Origin: NORP240 sp965222175
GTDB taxonomy: Bacteria; Pseudomonadota; Gammaproteobacteria; Pseudomonadales; Pseudohongiellaceae
DNA length: 64,000 nucleotides
Direction: 5' to 3'
Assembly (NCBI GenBank): GCA_965222175.1
Contig: OZ244938.1
Coordinates: 3,224,001-3,288,000, forward strand
The notes beneath the pieces are model-generated. The model searched no databases and was not told the origin of the DNA. It saw only the letters and a list, made by a program, of their open reading frames with translations. The translations under genes were made by a program, and so were the position numbers. Positions 9,492 to 17,624 of the stretch are shown here, one piece after another; the stretch's first letter is position 1, and each line of letters starts with the position of its first letter.

Positions 9492-10766
9492 ATGAGTATT
9501 TTTGAGCAACGTGAATCCGATATCAGGGCCTACTGCCGTGTTTATCCCACCGTTTTCGATACCGCCGTCAACGCCAGGCAGACTGATGAAAACGGCAAGG
9601 AATACATTGATTTCTTTGCCGGCGCCGGCGTTCTCAACTTTGGCCACAATAACGAGCGTATGAAAAACGCCGTCATCGAATACCTGCAGGCCAACGGTGT
9701 TACCCACAGCCTTGACCTGAGCACCAGGGCGAAACGGTTGTTTATGGAAGAATTTGTCGACACCATCCTCAAGCCACGGGACATGCCGCACAAACTGCAG
9801 TTCATGGGTCCCACCGGCACCAACTCCGTGGAGGCTGCCCTGAAACTGGCCCGACGCGTGACCGGCAGGCGTCTGGTCGTGGCGTTTACCAAGGGCTTTC
9901 ACGGCATGACCCTGGGCTCGCTGGCCTGCACCGCCAACCAGACCTTCCGCAAAGCCGCCGGCATTCCCCTGGAGCATGTCAGCCACTATCCATTCGGTTG
10001 CGAAACACGCTGCCAGGGGTGCAACCTGGGTTGCGGGCTGGACAGCATCGAGCAGCTACGCGCGCTTTACCAGGAACCTTCAAGCGGGATAGAACCACCG
10101 GCCGCTTTTCTCGTGGAAACAATTCAGGCGGAAGGCGGCGTCAACATCGCATCGGTTGAATGGCTACAATCCCTGCAGGCGCTGGCCAGGGATATCGGCG
10201 CCCTGGTCATCATCGACGATATCCAGGTTGGCTGCGGTCGCACCGGCAGCTATTTCAGCTTCGACGGCATGGGACTTGATCCCGACATTGTCTGTCTGGC
10301 CAAGGGCATCGGCGGCATGGGTATTCCCATGGCGATGAACCTGGTCAAGCCGGAGCACGACAGGCATTGGCAGCCCGGCGAACACACCGGCACCTTCCGC
10401 GGACAGAACCTGTCCTTTGTCGCCGGTCGGGAAGCCCTGGGCTACTTCAAGGACGATAAGCTGATGAACGAAGTGGCGCAGAAAGCCGGGGTGGTGAGCG
10501 CTGCGCTGACACCACTGGCCACCGGTGAGCAGGGTATCCAGTTGCGGGGTAAAGGTCTGATCTACGGCCTCGACGTCGGCGATGGCGCCCGGGCGACGGC
10601 CATTGTCAAACGGTGCTTCGAAAACGGCCTGATCATTGCCAGCTGCGGGAGTGGCGGTCGCGTCATCAAGGTGATTCCACCACTGACAATCCCCGCAAGC
10701 GATCTGCAGCAGGGCCTGGATATCCTGGTGGACGCTACCCGACAGTCTCTGGAGGCCGCAGCATGA
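9492..10766 (+). CDS. Diaminobutyrate-2-oxoglutarate-type class III transaminase (DoeD/EctB-like)
   Basis: PLP-dependent aminotransferase of 424 residues, close in layout to EctB and DoeD. It has FFAGAGVLNFGHNN near the N-terminus, the cofactor pocket GPTGTNSVEAALKLAR, the DDIQVGCGRTG motif and a PLP-lysine at K271 (CLAKGIGGMG). GGAGG precedes the ATG by 8 nt. The stop overlaps the next start by 4 bases (ATGA), so translation with doeA is coupled. In ectoine catabolism this enzyme converts L-2,4-diaminobutyrate to aspartate semialdehyde. There are no ectA/ectC genes next to it, which argues for degradation over synthesis. The direction of use is inferred from neighbours. Confidence 0.9.
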   Translation: MSIFEQRESDIRAYCRVYPTVFDTAVNARQTDENGKEYIDFFAGAGVLNFGHNNERMKNAVIEYLQANGVTHSLDLSTRAKRLFMEEFVDTILKPRDMPHKLQFMGPTGTNSVEAALKLARRVTGRRLVVAFTKGFHGMTLGSLACTANQTFRKAAGIPLEHVSHYPFGCETRCQGCNLGCGLDSIEQLRALYQEPSSGIEPPAAFLVETIQAEGGVNIASVEWLQSLQALARDIGALVIIDDIQVGCGRTGSYFSFDGMGLDPDIVCLAKGIGGMGIPMAMNLVKPEHDRHWQPGEHTGTFRGQNLSFVAGREALGYFKDDKLMNEVAQKAGVVSAALTPLATGEQGIQLRGKGLIYGLDVGDGARATAIVKRCFENGLIIASCGSGGRVIKVIPPLTIPASDLQQGLDILVDATRQSLEAAA

Positions 10767-12091
10767 AACAGCGCGACGACATGACCTTTCCGTTCGAGGA
10801 ATACGAGCGGCGGCTTGGTGACCTGCGCAAGCACATAGAAAACCGGCAGCTGGACGCCGTGGTCATCACCGACCCCGAAAACATCATGTACCTGACCGAC
10901 TACCAGACCACCGGCTATACCTTTTTCCAGGCCCTGGTTGTGCCCCTGGAGGGCGAGCCCTTCATGATCACCCGGGCCCTGGAGGAATCCAACGTTATCG
11001 CCCGTACCTGGGTCGACCTGACCCGCCCCTACCCGGATACCGGTGATGCCATTCAGATGCTGGTAGACGCCCTGCGGGAGTTCGGCCTGGACAACAAGCG
11101 CATCGGTTACGAGCGGAACAGCTACTATTTCCCGGCCTACCAGCAGGACTTTATTCATACCACGCTGACCGGCGCCAAGCTGCTGGACTGTTTCGGCATC
11201 GTCGAGTGTGGCCGAATCCGCAAGTCTGCGGTGGAAATCGCGCTGATGAAAAAGGCGGCCCATGCCACGGAAATGGGAATGCAGGCGGGTATCGAGGCGT
11301 CGGTGGCCGGCGCCACCGAAAACGAAATAGGCGCAGCCATCAGCTCAGCCATGTTCAGGGCCGGAGGGGAATTCCCCGCCGTCATGCCCTATGTCACCTC
11401 CGGACCGCGAACCATGATCGGTCATGCCACCTGGGAAGGTCGCACCGTCGAACCCGGCGATCACGTGTTCCTGGAAGTGGGAGGGTGTTTCCGTCGCTAT
11501 CACACCGCCATGATGCGTACGGTCATCTGTGGCAGTCTCAGCGATTCCATGTACAAGGCACAGGAATTGATGAAGGAAGCCCTGGACGCGGTGCATGAGA
11601 ATGTTCGCCCGGGCATCACGGTGTCGGACGTGGACAACCTGATCCGCGCCATTATCACTTCCAATACTGTCGGCGCCAGGCTCATTACACGGTCCGGCTA
11701 CTCCATCGGCATCGCCTTTCCGCCAAGCTGGGACGAGGGTTATATCCTCAGCCTGAAGCAGGGTGATTCAAAGATCCTCGAGGAGGGCATGACCTTTCAC
11801 ATCATCCCCTGGATGTGGGGTGTGGACGGCGACAAGACCTGTGGCATCTCCGACACCATCTATGTCACCGAAAACGGCTGTGAATCTTTTTTCACTCTCG
11901 ACCGGGACTTTACGGTAAAACCGGAAGAAGGCGCGAAGCAGGCAATTGGAAACAAGTCCAGGGCTGCCATCGACGCCGTCAGCGGCCTGGGTGAACAGAG
12001 GGAAAAAACGCACTCCGACAAATCAAAGACCAGGCCGACGGCCGCTGAAAATACCGGCAGCCGCTTCGGCAAAGACAAGAAATCCGCCTAG
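10763..12091 (+). CDS. doeA: Ectoine hydrolase, DoeA/EutD-like (M24 fold)
   Basis: Creatinase/aminopeptidase-P-fold hydrolase that opens the ectoine ring to N-acetyl-diaminobutyrate. The N-terminal domain has DAVVITDPENIMYLTDYQTT. The C-terminal pita-bread domain has the substituted metal site: FLEVGG replaces the usual aspartate-containing strand and RRYHTAMMRT replaces the second, so the classic M24 ligands are lost, as in creatinase and ectoine hydrolases. E238 in FLEVGG is the candidate catalytic glutamate. ATG 10763 has GGAGG 8 nt upstream and overlaps the previous stop. After residue 400 there is an unusual Lys/Ser/Ala-rich tail of about 40 residues (442 in total; Halomonas DoeA is about 400). 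The symbol rests on fold features plus operon. Confidence 0.84.
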   Translation: MKQRDDMTFPFEEYERRLGDLRKHIENRQLDAVVITDPENIMYLTDYQTTGYTFFQALVVPLEGEPFMITRALEESNVIARTWVDLTRPYPDTGDAIQMLVDALREFGLDNKRIGYERNSYYFPAYQQDFIHTTLTGAKLLDCFGIVECGRIRKSAVEIALMKKAAHATEMGMQAGIEASVAGATENEIGAAISSAMFRAGGEFPAVMPYVTSGPRTMIGHATWEGRTVEPGDHVFLEVGGCFRRYHTAMMRTVICGSLSDSMYKAQELMKEALDAVHENVRPGITVSDVDNLIRAIITSNTVGARLITRSGYSIGIAFPPSWDEGYILSLKQGDSKILEEGMTFHIIPWMWGVDGDKTCGISDTIYVTENGCESFFTLDRDFTVKPEEGAKQAIGNKSRAAIDAVSGLGEQREKTHSDKSKTRPTAAENTGSRFGKDKKSA

Positions 12092-12109
12092 GCAATCAAG
12101 GAGATAACC

Positions 12110-13507
12110 ATGCCCAACCCGGCTACAAGGGAGGCTACAGGCAGTTCACTGGTTAGCAGAAATCCGCTCAACGGTGAAGTCATCCAACACTACCCGGCCT
12201 TGACTGAACAGGAACTGGAGGCCCGGATACTTCGCGCCAGTACAGCCTTTGCTCACTGGAATACCGAGCCATTCGCGGCTCGCCAACAGGTACTGAAAAA
12301 CATCGCCGCCGCCCTGCGGGAGCAGAAAGAACATCTGGCGCAGCTCATGGCAACAGAGATGGGCAAGCCGATGAAGGAAGGTGTGGCGGAAACTGAAAAA
12401 GCCGCCTGGTGCGCCGAGTTTTACGCCGAGAACGCCGAAGGCTTTCTCGCCGATGAAACCCTGGCGTCCGACGCCGCCAACAGTTACGTGTGTTACCGGC
12501 CCCTGGGCACGATTCTGGGCATACTGCCCTGGAACGCGCCATTGTGGCTGGCGTTTCGCTTTCTTGCGCCGGCCCTGATGGCCGGCAACACCTGCGTCAT
12601 GAAACACGATCCCCATGTCCAGGGATCGGCGCTGGGCATCGAGGCTGCGTTTCGCAGTGCCGGCGCCCCCGATGACATCATGGTCAATCTCTGCATCGAC
12701 AACAGCCAGGTTGAAACAGCGATACGCCACCCAGGTATCGCAGCCATATCATTTACCGGCTCCAGTCGGTCAGGAGCCCTGGCCGCGGCAACCGCGGCTG
12801 CGGAAATCAAACCGGCAGTGCTGGAACTGGGCGGATCTGATCCCTGCATCATCATGGCCGACGCGGACCTGGAAAAAGCCGCGGATATTGCCGTGCTTTC
12901 CAGGATAATCAATGCCGGTCAATCCTGCATTGCCGCCAAGCGGGTGATCGTTGAGTCCCCGGTCTACGACAGGATGCTCGACCTGCTGAAAGCACGACTG
13001 CAAAAACTCAGGATGGGTGACCCGCAGGACCCGGAGACCGATATCGGGCCGATTGCCAGGGCCGACCTTCGGGAAAATCTGCATCGCCAGGTTACCCGCA
13101 CCGTCGCCGAAGGTGCCCGCTGTCTGCTGGGTGGCGAGCTGCCGGATGGTGACGGTTACTTTTACCCGACGACTCTGCTGGCAGACGTGACGCCAGGCAT
13201 GTGTGCCTTTACCGAGGAAACTTTCGGCCCGGTGCTGTGCGTTGGCAAAGCCGACAGTTTCGAAGACGCCCTGATCCAGGCCAACGATACGGAATACGGC
13301 CTTGGCGCAAGCATCTGGACCGCATCCCGGGCATACATCGAACAGGCAATCGAGGAACTGCAGGCGGGACAGGTCGCCGTCAATGGCATCGTCAAAACAG
13401 ATCCGCGACTGCCCAGTGGTGGCATCAAGAAATCCGGCTACGGCCGGGAATTGGGGCCCCATGGCATCCGGGAGTTTGTCAACACCAAGCAGATCTGGAT
13501 TGCCTGA
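12110..13507 (+). CDS. NAD(P)-dependent semialdehyde dehydrogenase (DoeC/GabD-like)
   Basis: Aldehyde dehydrogenase of 465 residues, of the succinate-semialdehyde type. It has the NAD-fold motif SFTGSSRSG, catalytic glutamate E239 (LELGGSDP) and catalytic cysteine C273 (NAGQSCIAAKR). The C-terminal signature is TFGPVLCVGKADS, followed by GIKKSGYGRELG. A good Shine-Dalgarno (AAGGAG) lies 7 nt before the ATG, 18 bases after the DoeA-like stop. In the ectoine pathway DoeC oxidises aspartate semialdehyde to aspartate, which is the expected last step here. On sequence alone it could equally be a general GabD; the operon is what suggests the specific role. Confidence 0.88.
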   Translation: MPNPATREATGSSLVSRNPLNGEVIQHYPALTEQELEARILRASTAFAHWNTEPFAARQQVLKNIAAALREQKEHLAQLMATEMGKPMKEGVAETEKAAWCAEFYAENAEGFLADETLASDAANSYVCYRPLGTILGILPWNAPLWLAFRFLAPALMAGNTCVMKHDPHVQGSALGIEAAFRSAGAPDDIMVNLCIDNSQVETAIRHPGIAAISFTGSSRSGALAAATAAAEIKPAVLELGGSDPCIIMADADLEKAADIAVLSRIINAGQSCIAAKRVIVESPVYDRMLDLLKARLQKLRMGDPQDPETDIGPIARADLRENLHRQVTRTVAEGARCLLGGELPDGDGYFYPTTLLADVTPGMCAFTEETFGPVLCVGKADSFEDALIQANDTEYGLGASIWTASRAYIEQAIEELQAGQVAVNGIVKTDPRLPSGGIKKSGYGRELGPHGIREFVNTKQIWIA

Positions 13508-13538
13508 CCGGGCCACGGATACTCCCGGCGCCCTGGCG

Positions 13539-14288
13539 TTATCGTCCGCCGGAAACGTCCAGGATTGCACCGGTCACGTAGCTGGCTTCGTCGGACAGCA
13601 ACCACATGATGCAGTTTGCCACCTCGGTGGCTGACCCGGTGCGCTTCATCGGCACGAACGGGGCCAATCGCTGCGGTCGCTGGATGTCACCGGTATCTGC
13701 ATGAATGTCGGTGTCAATCAGGCCGGGCCGCACAGCGTTCACCCGGATTCCTTCATCGGCGACTTCGCCAGCCAGTCCAATTGTAAGTGTGTCAATCGCC
13801 CCCTTACTGGCAGCATAGTCGGTAAATTCTCCCGGCGAACCAAGGCGGGCGGCGACTGACGAAACATTCACTATGGCCCCACCCTGGTGATCGTAGCGTG
13901 TCGACATGCGTTTCACTGCCTGTCCCGCACACAGAAAACTGCCGATACAGTTTATCCTGAACATGCGTTCAAGCCGCGCCTGGTCCATCTCATCAATTCT
14001 GGCCTTGCGATCGATGATCCCGGCGTTGTTTACCAGGGCATCCAGGCGGCCAAACCGTGAATCGACAAATTCAAAGAGTGCTGCCACTTCTTCACTGTCA
14101 CCGACATCCGCCCTGAACCCATGGGCTGCCACCCCGACATGGCGCAGGCTGTCAACCAGCTGCGCAGCCGCCTCGGCATTGTTGCGGTAACTGATACAGA
14201 CCTGCCAGCCCTGTGCCGCGGCCAGTCGGGCAGTGGCCGCACCAATACCGCGGCTGGCGCCGGTGACCAGAATGACCTTGTCCTGCAT
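13539..14288 (-). CDS. Short-chain dehydrogenase/reductase (SDR)
   Basis: Classical SDR oxidoreductase, 249 residues. It has the cofactor motif TGASRGIG at 9-16, the structural NNAG motif at 87-90, catalytic S143/S144, Y158 and K162 (YAASK), and the C-terminal RPGLIDTDIH and YVTGAILDVSGG segments. This resembles 3-oxoacyl-ACP reductase and glucose dehydrogenase types, but the substrate cannot be read. It is convergent with the semialdehyde dehydrogenase (31-base gap) and therefore not part of the ectoine operon. R34 after β2 (SYRNN) suggests NADP(H) preference, which is inference. Confidence 0.88.
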   Translation of the reverse strand: MQDKVILVTGASRGIGAATARLAAAQGWQVCISYRNNAEAAAQLVDSLRHVGVAAHGFRADVGDSEEVAALFEFVDSRFGRLDALVNNAGIIDRKARIDEMDQARLERMFRINCIGSFLCAGQAVKRMSTRYDHQGGAIVNVSSVAARLGSPGEFTDYAASKGAIDTLTIGLAGEVADEGIRVNAVRPGLIDTDIHADTGDIQRPQRLAPFVPMKRTGSATEVANCIMWLLSDEASYVTGAILDVSGGR

Positions 14289-14648
14289 ATTCCGTTCCTC
14301 CCACCGCTATATTCTTCATACTCGCCCGCCCTCGACCGCGAAACCGCAGGCCGTAACCGGCGATCCCCTTCGTACCGGAAGGGTGAATAACCGCCACCGA
14401 CTCCACCGAAACGCGTCAGAAACCGGATGGACAGAACAGAATGGCAGTATTTCAATGCCGTGGCTTCTACCGCGGTGCAGCCCACCAACCAAGCCGCGTT
14501 CCGGGGATCACAAGGGTGCTTTGTCCTGTCGGGTCATGGCACCGTACCAACACTGACCGGGACCGGCAAGCCGAATGATGGTGTCGCCAGACGCCGGTTG
14601 GGGTATTATCAGTGATTCTACCTTGGAGATTCAGAAGAGAGGTAAAAA
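14289..14648. other. Divergent intergenic region, no gene seen
   Basis: About 360 bases between the SDR and sulfotransferase starts. Short open frames lack codon bias and similarity to anything I know. The last 20 bases carry the sulfotransferase ribosome-binding site (GAGAGG). Promoters for both genes presumably lie here. Confidence 0.45.
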
Positions 14649-15578
14649 ATGCCCCGCCTGATCCGAGGACCATTGCGCAACGCCCGTTCCCGATATTTCG
14701 ACAGCACTCGCTGGGACGACTATCAGCCCCGTTCCGATGACATTATCATCGCCACGTATCCCAAGTGCGGCACAACCTGGACTCAGCGGATCGTGGGCAT
14801 GCTGGTTTTTGGCAGCGATGCGCCTTTCCCGGTCCAGGATATTTCACCCTGGCCGGACATGCGCCTGCCTCCCCCCGGCGCCATGCTGGAACTGGCCGAG
14901 AGTCAGAGCCATCGACGTTTTCTCAAATCCCACCTGCCCTACGATACGTTGCCCGTCTACGAAGGTGTAAAGTTCATTCACGTTGCCAGGGATGGTCGCG
15001 ATGCCGCCATGTCGTTCCATAATCACAAACTGAACTACACCGATACCGTTCTGCAGGAACTCTCTGTCATCCTTGAGGATGATCCGAAGTTCAGCGACGG
15101 CTTCACCCGGGTGGATCCGGACCCGGCCAGGCATTTTCACCAGTGGGTTCTCGGTGAGGAGGATCATATCGGTGATCCCCTGTGCGGATTCTGGCACATG
15201 GAAAACAGCTGGTGGAAAGCGCGCAACGAGCCCAATGTTCTGCTGGTGCACTTCGCTGACATGAAAAAGGATCTCGACGGCGAAATGCGACGAATCGCCG
15301 AATTTCTGAACATTACGATTCCCGAAGACCTGTGGCTACGACTGGTGGATGCGGCGAGCTTCAAATCAATGAAAAAGAAAGCCAGTGAACTGATGCCCTC
15401 AGCGGACCACATCTGGCAGGGCGGCGGTGAGACCTTTCTACACAAGGGTACCAACGGTCGCTGGCAGGGTGTGGTCAACGAAAGAGACCTGGACCTCTAT
15501 GACGCCAGGGTCCATGCCGAATTTTCACCGGACCTGGCCCGCTGGATCGAATATGGACGCCTGGGATCGGCATCCTGA
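14649..15578 (+). CDS. PAPS-dependent sulfotransferase
   Basis: Cytosolic-type sulfotransferase that moves sulfate from PAPS to a hydroxyl or amine acceptor, 309 residues. The 5'-phosphosulfate loop is YPKCGTTWTQ at about 37-46. Candidate catalytic His95 lies in KSHLPYD. The 3'-phosphate motif is VARDGRDAAMSFHNH from about 112, and the C-terminal GTNGRWQG completes the PAPS site. GAGAGG is 6 nt before the ATG. It stands alone between a divergent SDR and a hydrolase and has no visible PAPS synthesis genes nearby. The acceptor is unknown. Confidence 0.9.
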   Translation: MPRLIRGPLRNARSRYFDSTRWDDYQPRSDDIIIATYPKCGTTWTQRIVGMLVFGSDAPFPVQDISPWPDMRLPPPGAMLELAESQSHRRFLKSHLPYDTLPVYEGVKFIHVARDGRDAAMSFHNHKLNYTDTVLQELSVILEDDPKFSDGFTRVDPDPARHFHQWVLGEEDHIGDPLCGFWHMENSWWKARNEPNVLLVHFADMKKDLDGEMRRIAEFLNITIPEDLWLRLVDAASFKSMKKKASELMPSADHIWQGGGETFLHKGTNGRWQGVVNERDLDLYDARVHAEFSPDLARWIEYGRLGSAS

Positions 15579-16007
15579 GCGACGGGCCGATATCCTTACC
15601 ACGACGCCGGGATTCCGGTAGCGTATTGCGATGAGCACTACCCTTTCTCCCCGGTCCAGTGACTTGTTGGCAGTGTAATGCATGGCCTGGCAAGTACTGA
15701 CCCTTAAGGAACCCCTGATCAGGCAGTTCTGTTGACCTCGCGGTAACCGGTAAGCTAGTATTAAAAGGCTTTTTTCTGTACCTGCCCGTTCCTGTTGGCG
15801 GGTGTGCACCACCTTCTCATCGCGCGGCATGAGTTCTCTCCCTGGCTGTCTCCCGGCTTCTGCTGCCGCGAATTCTGCGTGGCTGGAATTCAGTCCGTGC
15901 CATGGGCCAGTCCTCGCCATGAAGAGACGCCGACGTCCAAACCCCCTGCTCAAGGCGAGCCGGGGATTAATATTTTGTCTCACCTGACCAGAAACGGAGA
16001 GACGACA
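15579..16007. other. Intergenic region with dispersed palindromic repeat
   Basis: About 430 bases. It carries repeat copy A at 15704-15730. The frame open upstream of the hydrolase start (from 15795) gives a low-complexity, unprotein-like translation and no signal peptide, so I treat it as non-coding. Confidence 0.45.
15704..15730 (+). repeat. TTAAGGAACCTCTGATTAA-type palindromic repeat, copy A
   Basis: TTAAGGAACCCCTGATCAGG followed by CAGTTC. The core CCTGATCAGG is a perfect palindrome, and GAAC/GTTC flank it. Confidence 0.5.
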
Positions 16008-16817
16008 ATGACCGACAACACCAGAAACGCGGACCCGCGAATGACTTCCGGGGTGGTTTACCAGCTTGCTTATCATGGCGAGGTGCGCAAGGACATTCCG
16101 TTTGCCGACGGACCTTCCCGGGCAATGGACATCTATTACCCGGAGCAGCCGGCACAACGGCAGCCTGCGGTTATCCTTGTTACCGGATTTCCCGATCCCG
16201 GCTATCACGCCATGACCGGAATGTTGCAGAAGGAAGTGGGGTGGTATGTGTCCTGGGCCAGGCTGCTGGCCGCCTCAGGTATTGCAGCGATCACCTACCG
16301 CAACCAGGATCCGGAAAACGATGTCGCTACCCTCATCGGTTTTTTACAGGAAAGCAGTGACGAACTCGGCATTGACACCAACAGGCTGGGTGCTATGGCG
16401 ATGTCCGGAAACGGACCGAACCTGCTTGGTACGCTGATGTCCCACCCCGCAATCAGATGCGCCGTGTTTTGGTACAGTTACATGATGGACGTTGGTACTG
16501 CCACGCACGTGGCCGATGCCGCCAGAAATTACCGGTTCACCTGTCCAGGAGAGGGCAGCGCCGGCTTTCCCGACAGCGTGCCGTTGATGATTGCCCGCGC
16601 CGGGAAAGACGATAATCCCGGGCTCAACGATTCCATCGATAATTTCTGCGCCGAGGCCCTGGCACGGAACGCACCCGTCAGCCTGGTCAATTACCCGCAG
16701 GGTGAACACTGCTTCGATATTCTCGATGATTCGGCCGAAGCCAAATCGATAATCAGGCTGGGCCTGACTTTCCTCAGCGACCACCTGTGCATCCTTCCGT
16801 CGGCAGACGCTGGCTGA
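16008..16817 (+). CDS. Alpha/beta hydrolase, dienelactone-hydrolase-like
   Basis: Soluble α/β-hydrolase of 269 residues with no signal peptide. The early strand AVILVTGFPDPGY gives the oxyanion region. The nucleophile elbow is AMSGNGPN with S133 (an AxSxN variant of GxSxG). The C-terminal catalytic histidine is probably H234 in YPQGEHCFDI, a position typical of dienelactone-hydrolase-like proteins. The start is set at 16008 because GGAGA lies 7 nt upstream; longer frames have no ribosome site. It is flanked by unrelated genes with gaps over 100 bases, so it is probably monocistronic. The substrate is unknown. Confidence 0.83.
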   Translation: MTDNTRNADPRMTSGVVYQLAYHGEVRKDIPFADGPSRAMDIYYPEQPAQRQPAVILVTGFPDPGYHAMTGMLQKEVGWYVSWARLLAASGIAAITYRNQDPENDVATLIGFLQESSDELGIDTNRLGAMAMSGNGPNLLGTLMSHPAIRCAVFWYSYMMDVGTATHVADAARNYRFTCPGEGSAGFPDSVPLMIARAGKDDNPGLNDSIDNFCAEALARNAPVSLVNYPQGEHCFDILDDSAEAKSIIRLGLTFLSDHLCILPSADAG

Positions 16818-16925
16818 CCGGGTATCTCACTGGTCGTCATCCGGATAATCGGTATTTTCAAACTGAGACACCACCCGGCCGGATCAGTCAGTTACAAAAC
16901 GGATTCCTTCCGCTATCATCATCCC

Positions 16926-17570
16926 ATGTCCAGATCCAGTCCATCCCCAGTGCTGTGGAACGTCATGGCCCGGCGCTATGCGCGCGCCCCGGTAAGCAAC
17001 GAAGAGGCCTACCAGAAGAAACTCGAAATGACCGGTCTTTATCTGTCGCCCGCGACGGAGCTGCTGGAATTCGGTTGTGGTACCGGCACCACGGCAGTGC
17101 ATCATGCCCCCGGCGTGAAACACATACTGGCCATCGATATCTCGGCCAACATGCTGGAAATCGCCCGGGAGCGGGCGGCACAGGCGGGTGTTGACAACAT
17201 TACTTTCCAGGAATCCGCCATTGACAGCTTCGACGCACCGGACGCCAGTTTCGATGTCATCATGGGCATGAGCATTCTTCACCTGCTGGCAGACAGGGAG
17301 CAGGCACTGAACAAGGTATACCGGATGCTGAAACCCGGTGGCTACTTTATTTCCAGTACCGTGTGCATGGCCAACGCCGCCCGGGGCTGGAAGCTGTTGA
17401 TCCGGCTGTTTTCACTGCTGCGGATCTTACCCAGGCTCACTTTTTTCCAACGGGAGCAGCTCCTGGACTGCATCGCCAGTGCCGGCTTCGACATCGTCGA
17501 GGACTGGCAACCCTCAGCAAACGAGGCGGTCTTCGTGGTTGCCCGAAAACCAGAAATGGGGTCAGAGTAA
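16926..17570 (+). CDS. Class I SAM-dependent methyltransferase
   Basis: Methyltransferase of 214 residues. Motif I is LLEFGCGTGTT at 46-56; acidic residue D77 lies in AIDISANML; motif III (FDVIMGMSILHLL) and LKPGGYF follow, as in the Methyltransf_11/25 group. There is a hydrophobic patch late in the protein (LLIRLFSLLRILPRLTFF) that might bring it to the membrane. The last codons and the stop are written by a GGGGTCAGAGT-type repeat (17557-17577), so the C-terminal Met-Gly-Ser-Glu is repeat-derived. The Shine-Dalgarno is weak. The acceptor is unknown; quinone- or lipid-type substrates are possible. Confidence 0.85.
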   Translation: MSRSSPSPVLWNVMARRYARAPVSNEEAYQKKLEMTGLYLSPATELLEFGCGTGTTAVHHAPGVKHILAIDISANMLEIARERAAQAGVDNITFQESAIDSFDAPDASFDVIMGMSILHLLADREQALNKVYRMLKPGGYFISSTVCMANAARGWKLLIRLFSLLRILPRLTFFQREQLLDCIASAGFDIVEDWQPSANEAVFVVARKPEMGSE

Positions 17571-17577
17571 AAACTTT
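17557..17577 (+). repeat. GGGGTCAGAGT-type repeat overlapping a stop codon
   Basis: TGGGGTCAGAGTAAAAACTT resembles a repeat I recall as widespread around REP-associated (Y1/RAYT) transposase genes in Proteobacteria. The TAA inside it ends the methyltransferase. No inverted partner copy or transposase is seen nearby. Confidence 0.5.
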
Positions 17578-17624
17578 GCGGTCACTGTCACCTTTCCCTT
17601 GATGCTGGACCATTAACCGACACC

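Noticed and set aside
9492..10766. Ectoine biosynthesis (ectB) instead of degradation
   Set aside because: No ectA or ectC is adjacent, whereas a DoeA-like hydrolase and a semialdehyde dehydrogenase are coupled to it.
15795..16007. Upstream extension of the alpha/beta hydrolase frame
   Set aside because: No ribosome site and odd composition; the ATG at 16008 has GGAGA at proper distance and begins the conserved part.
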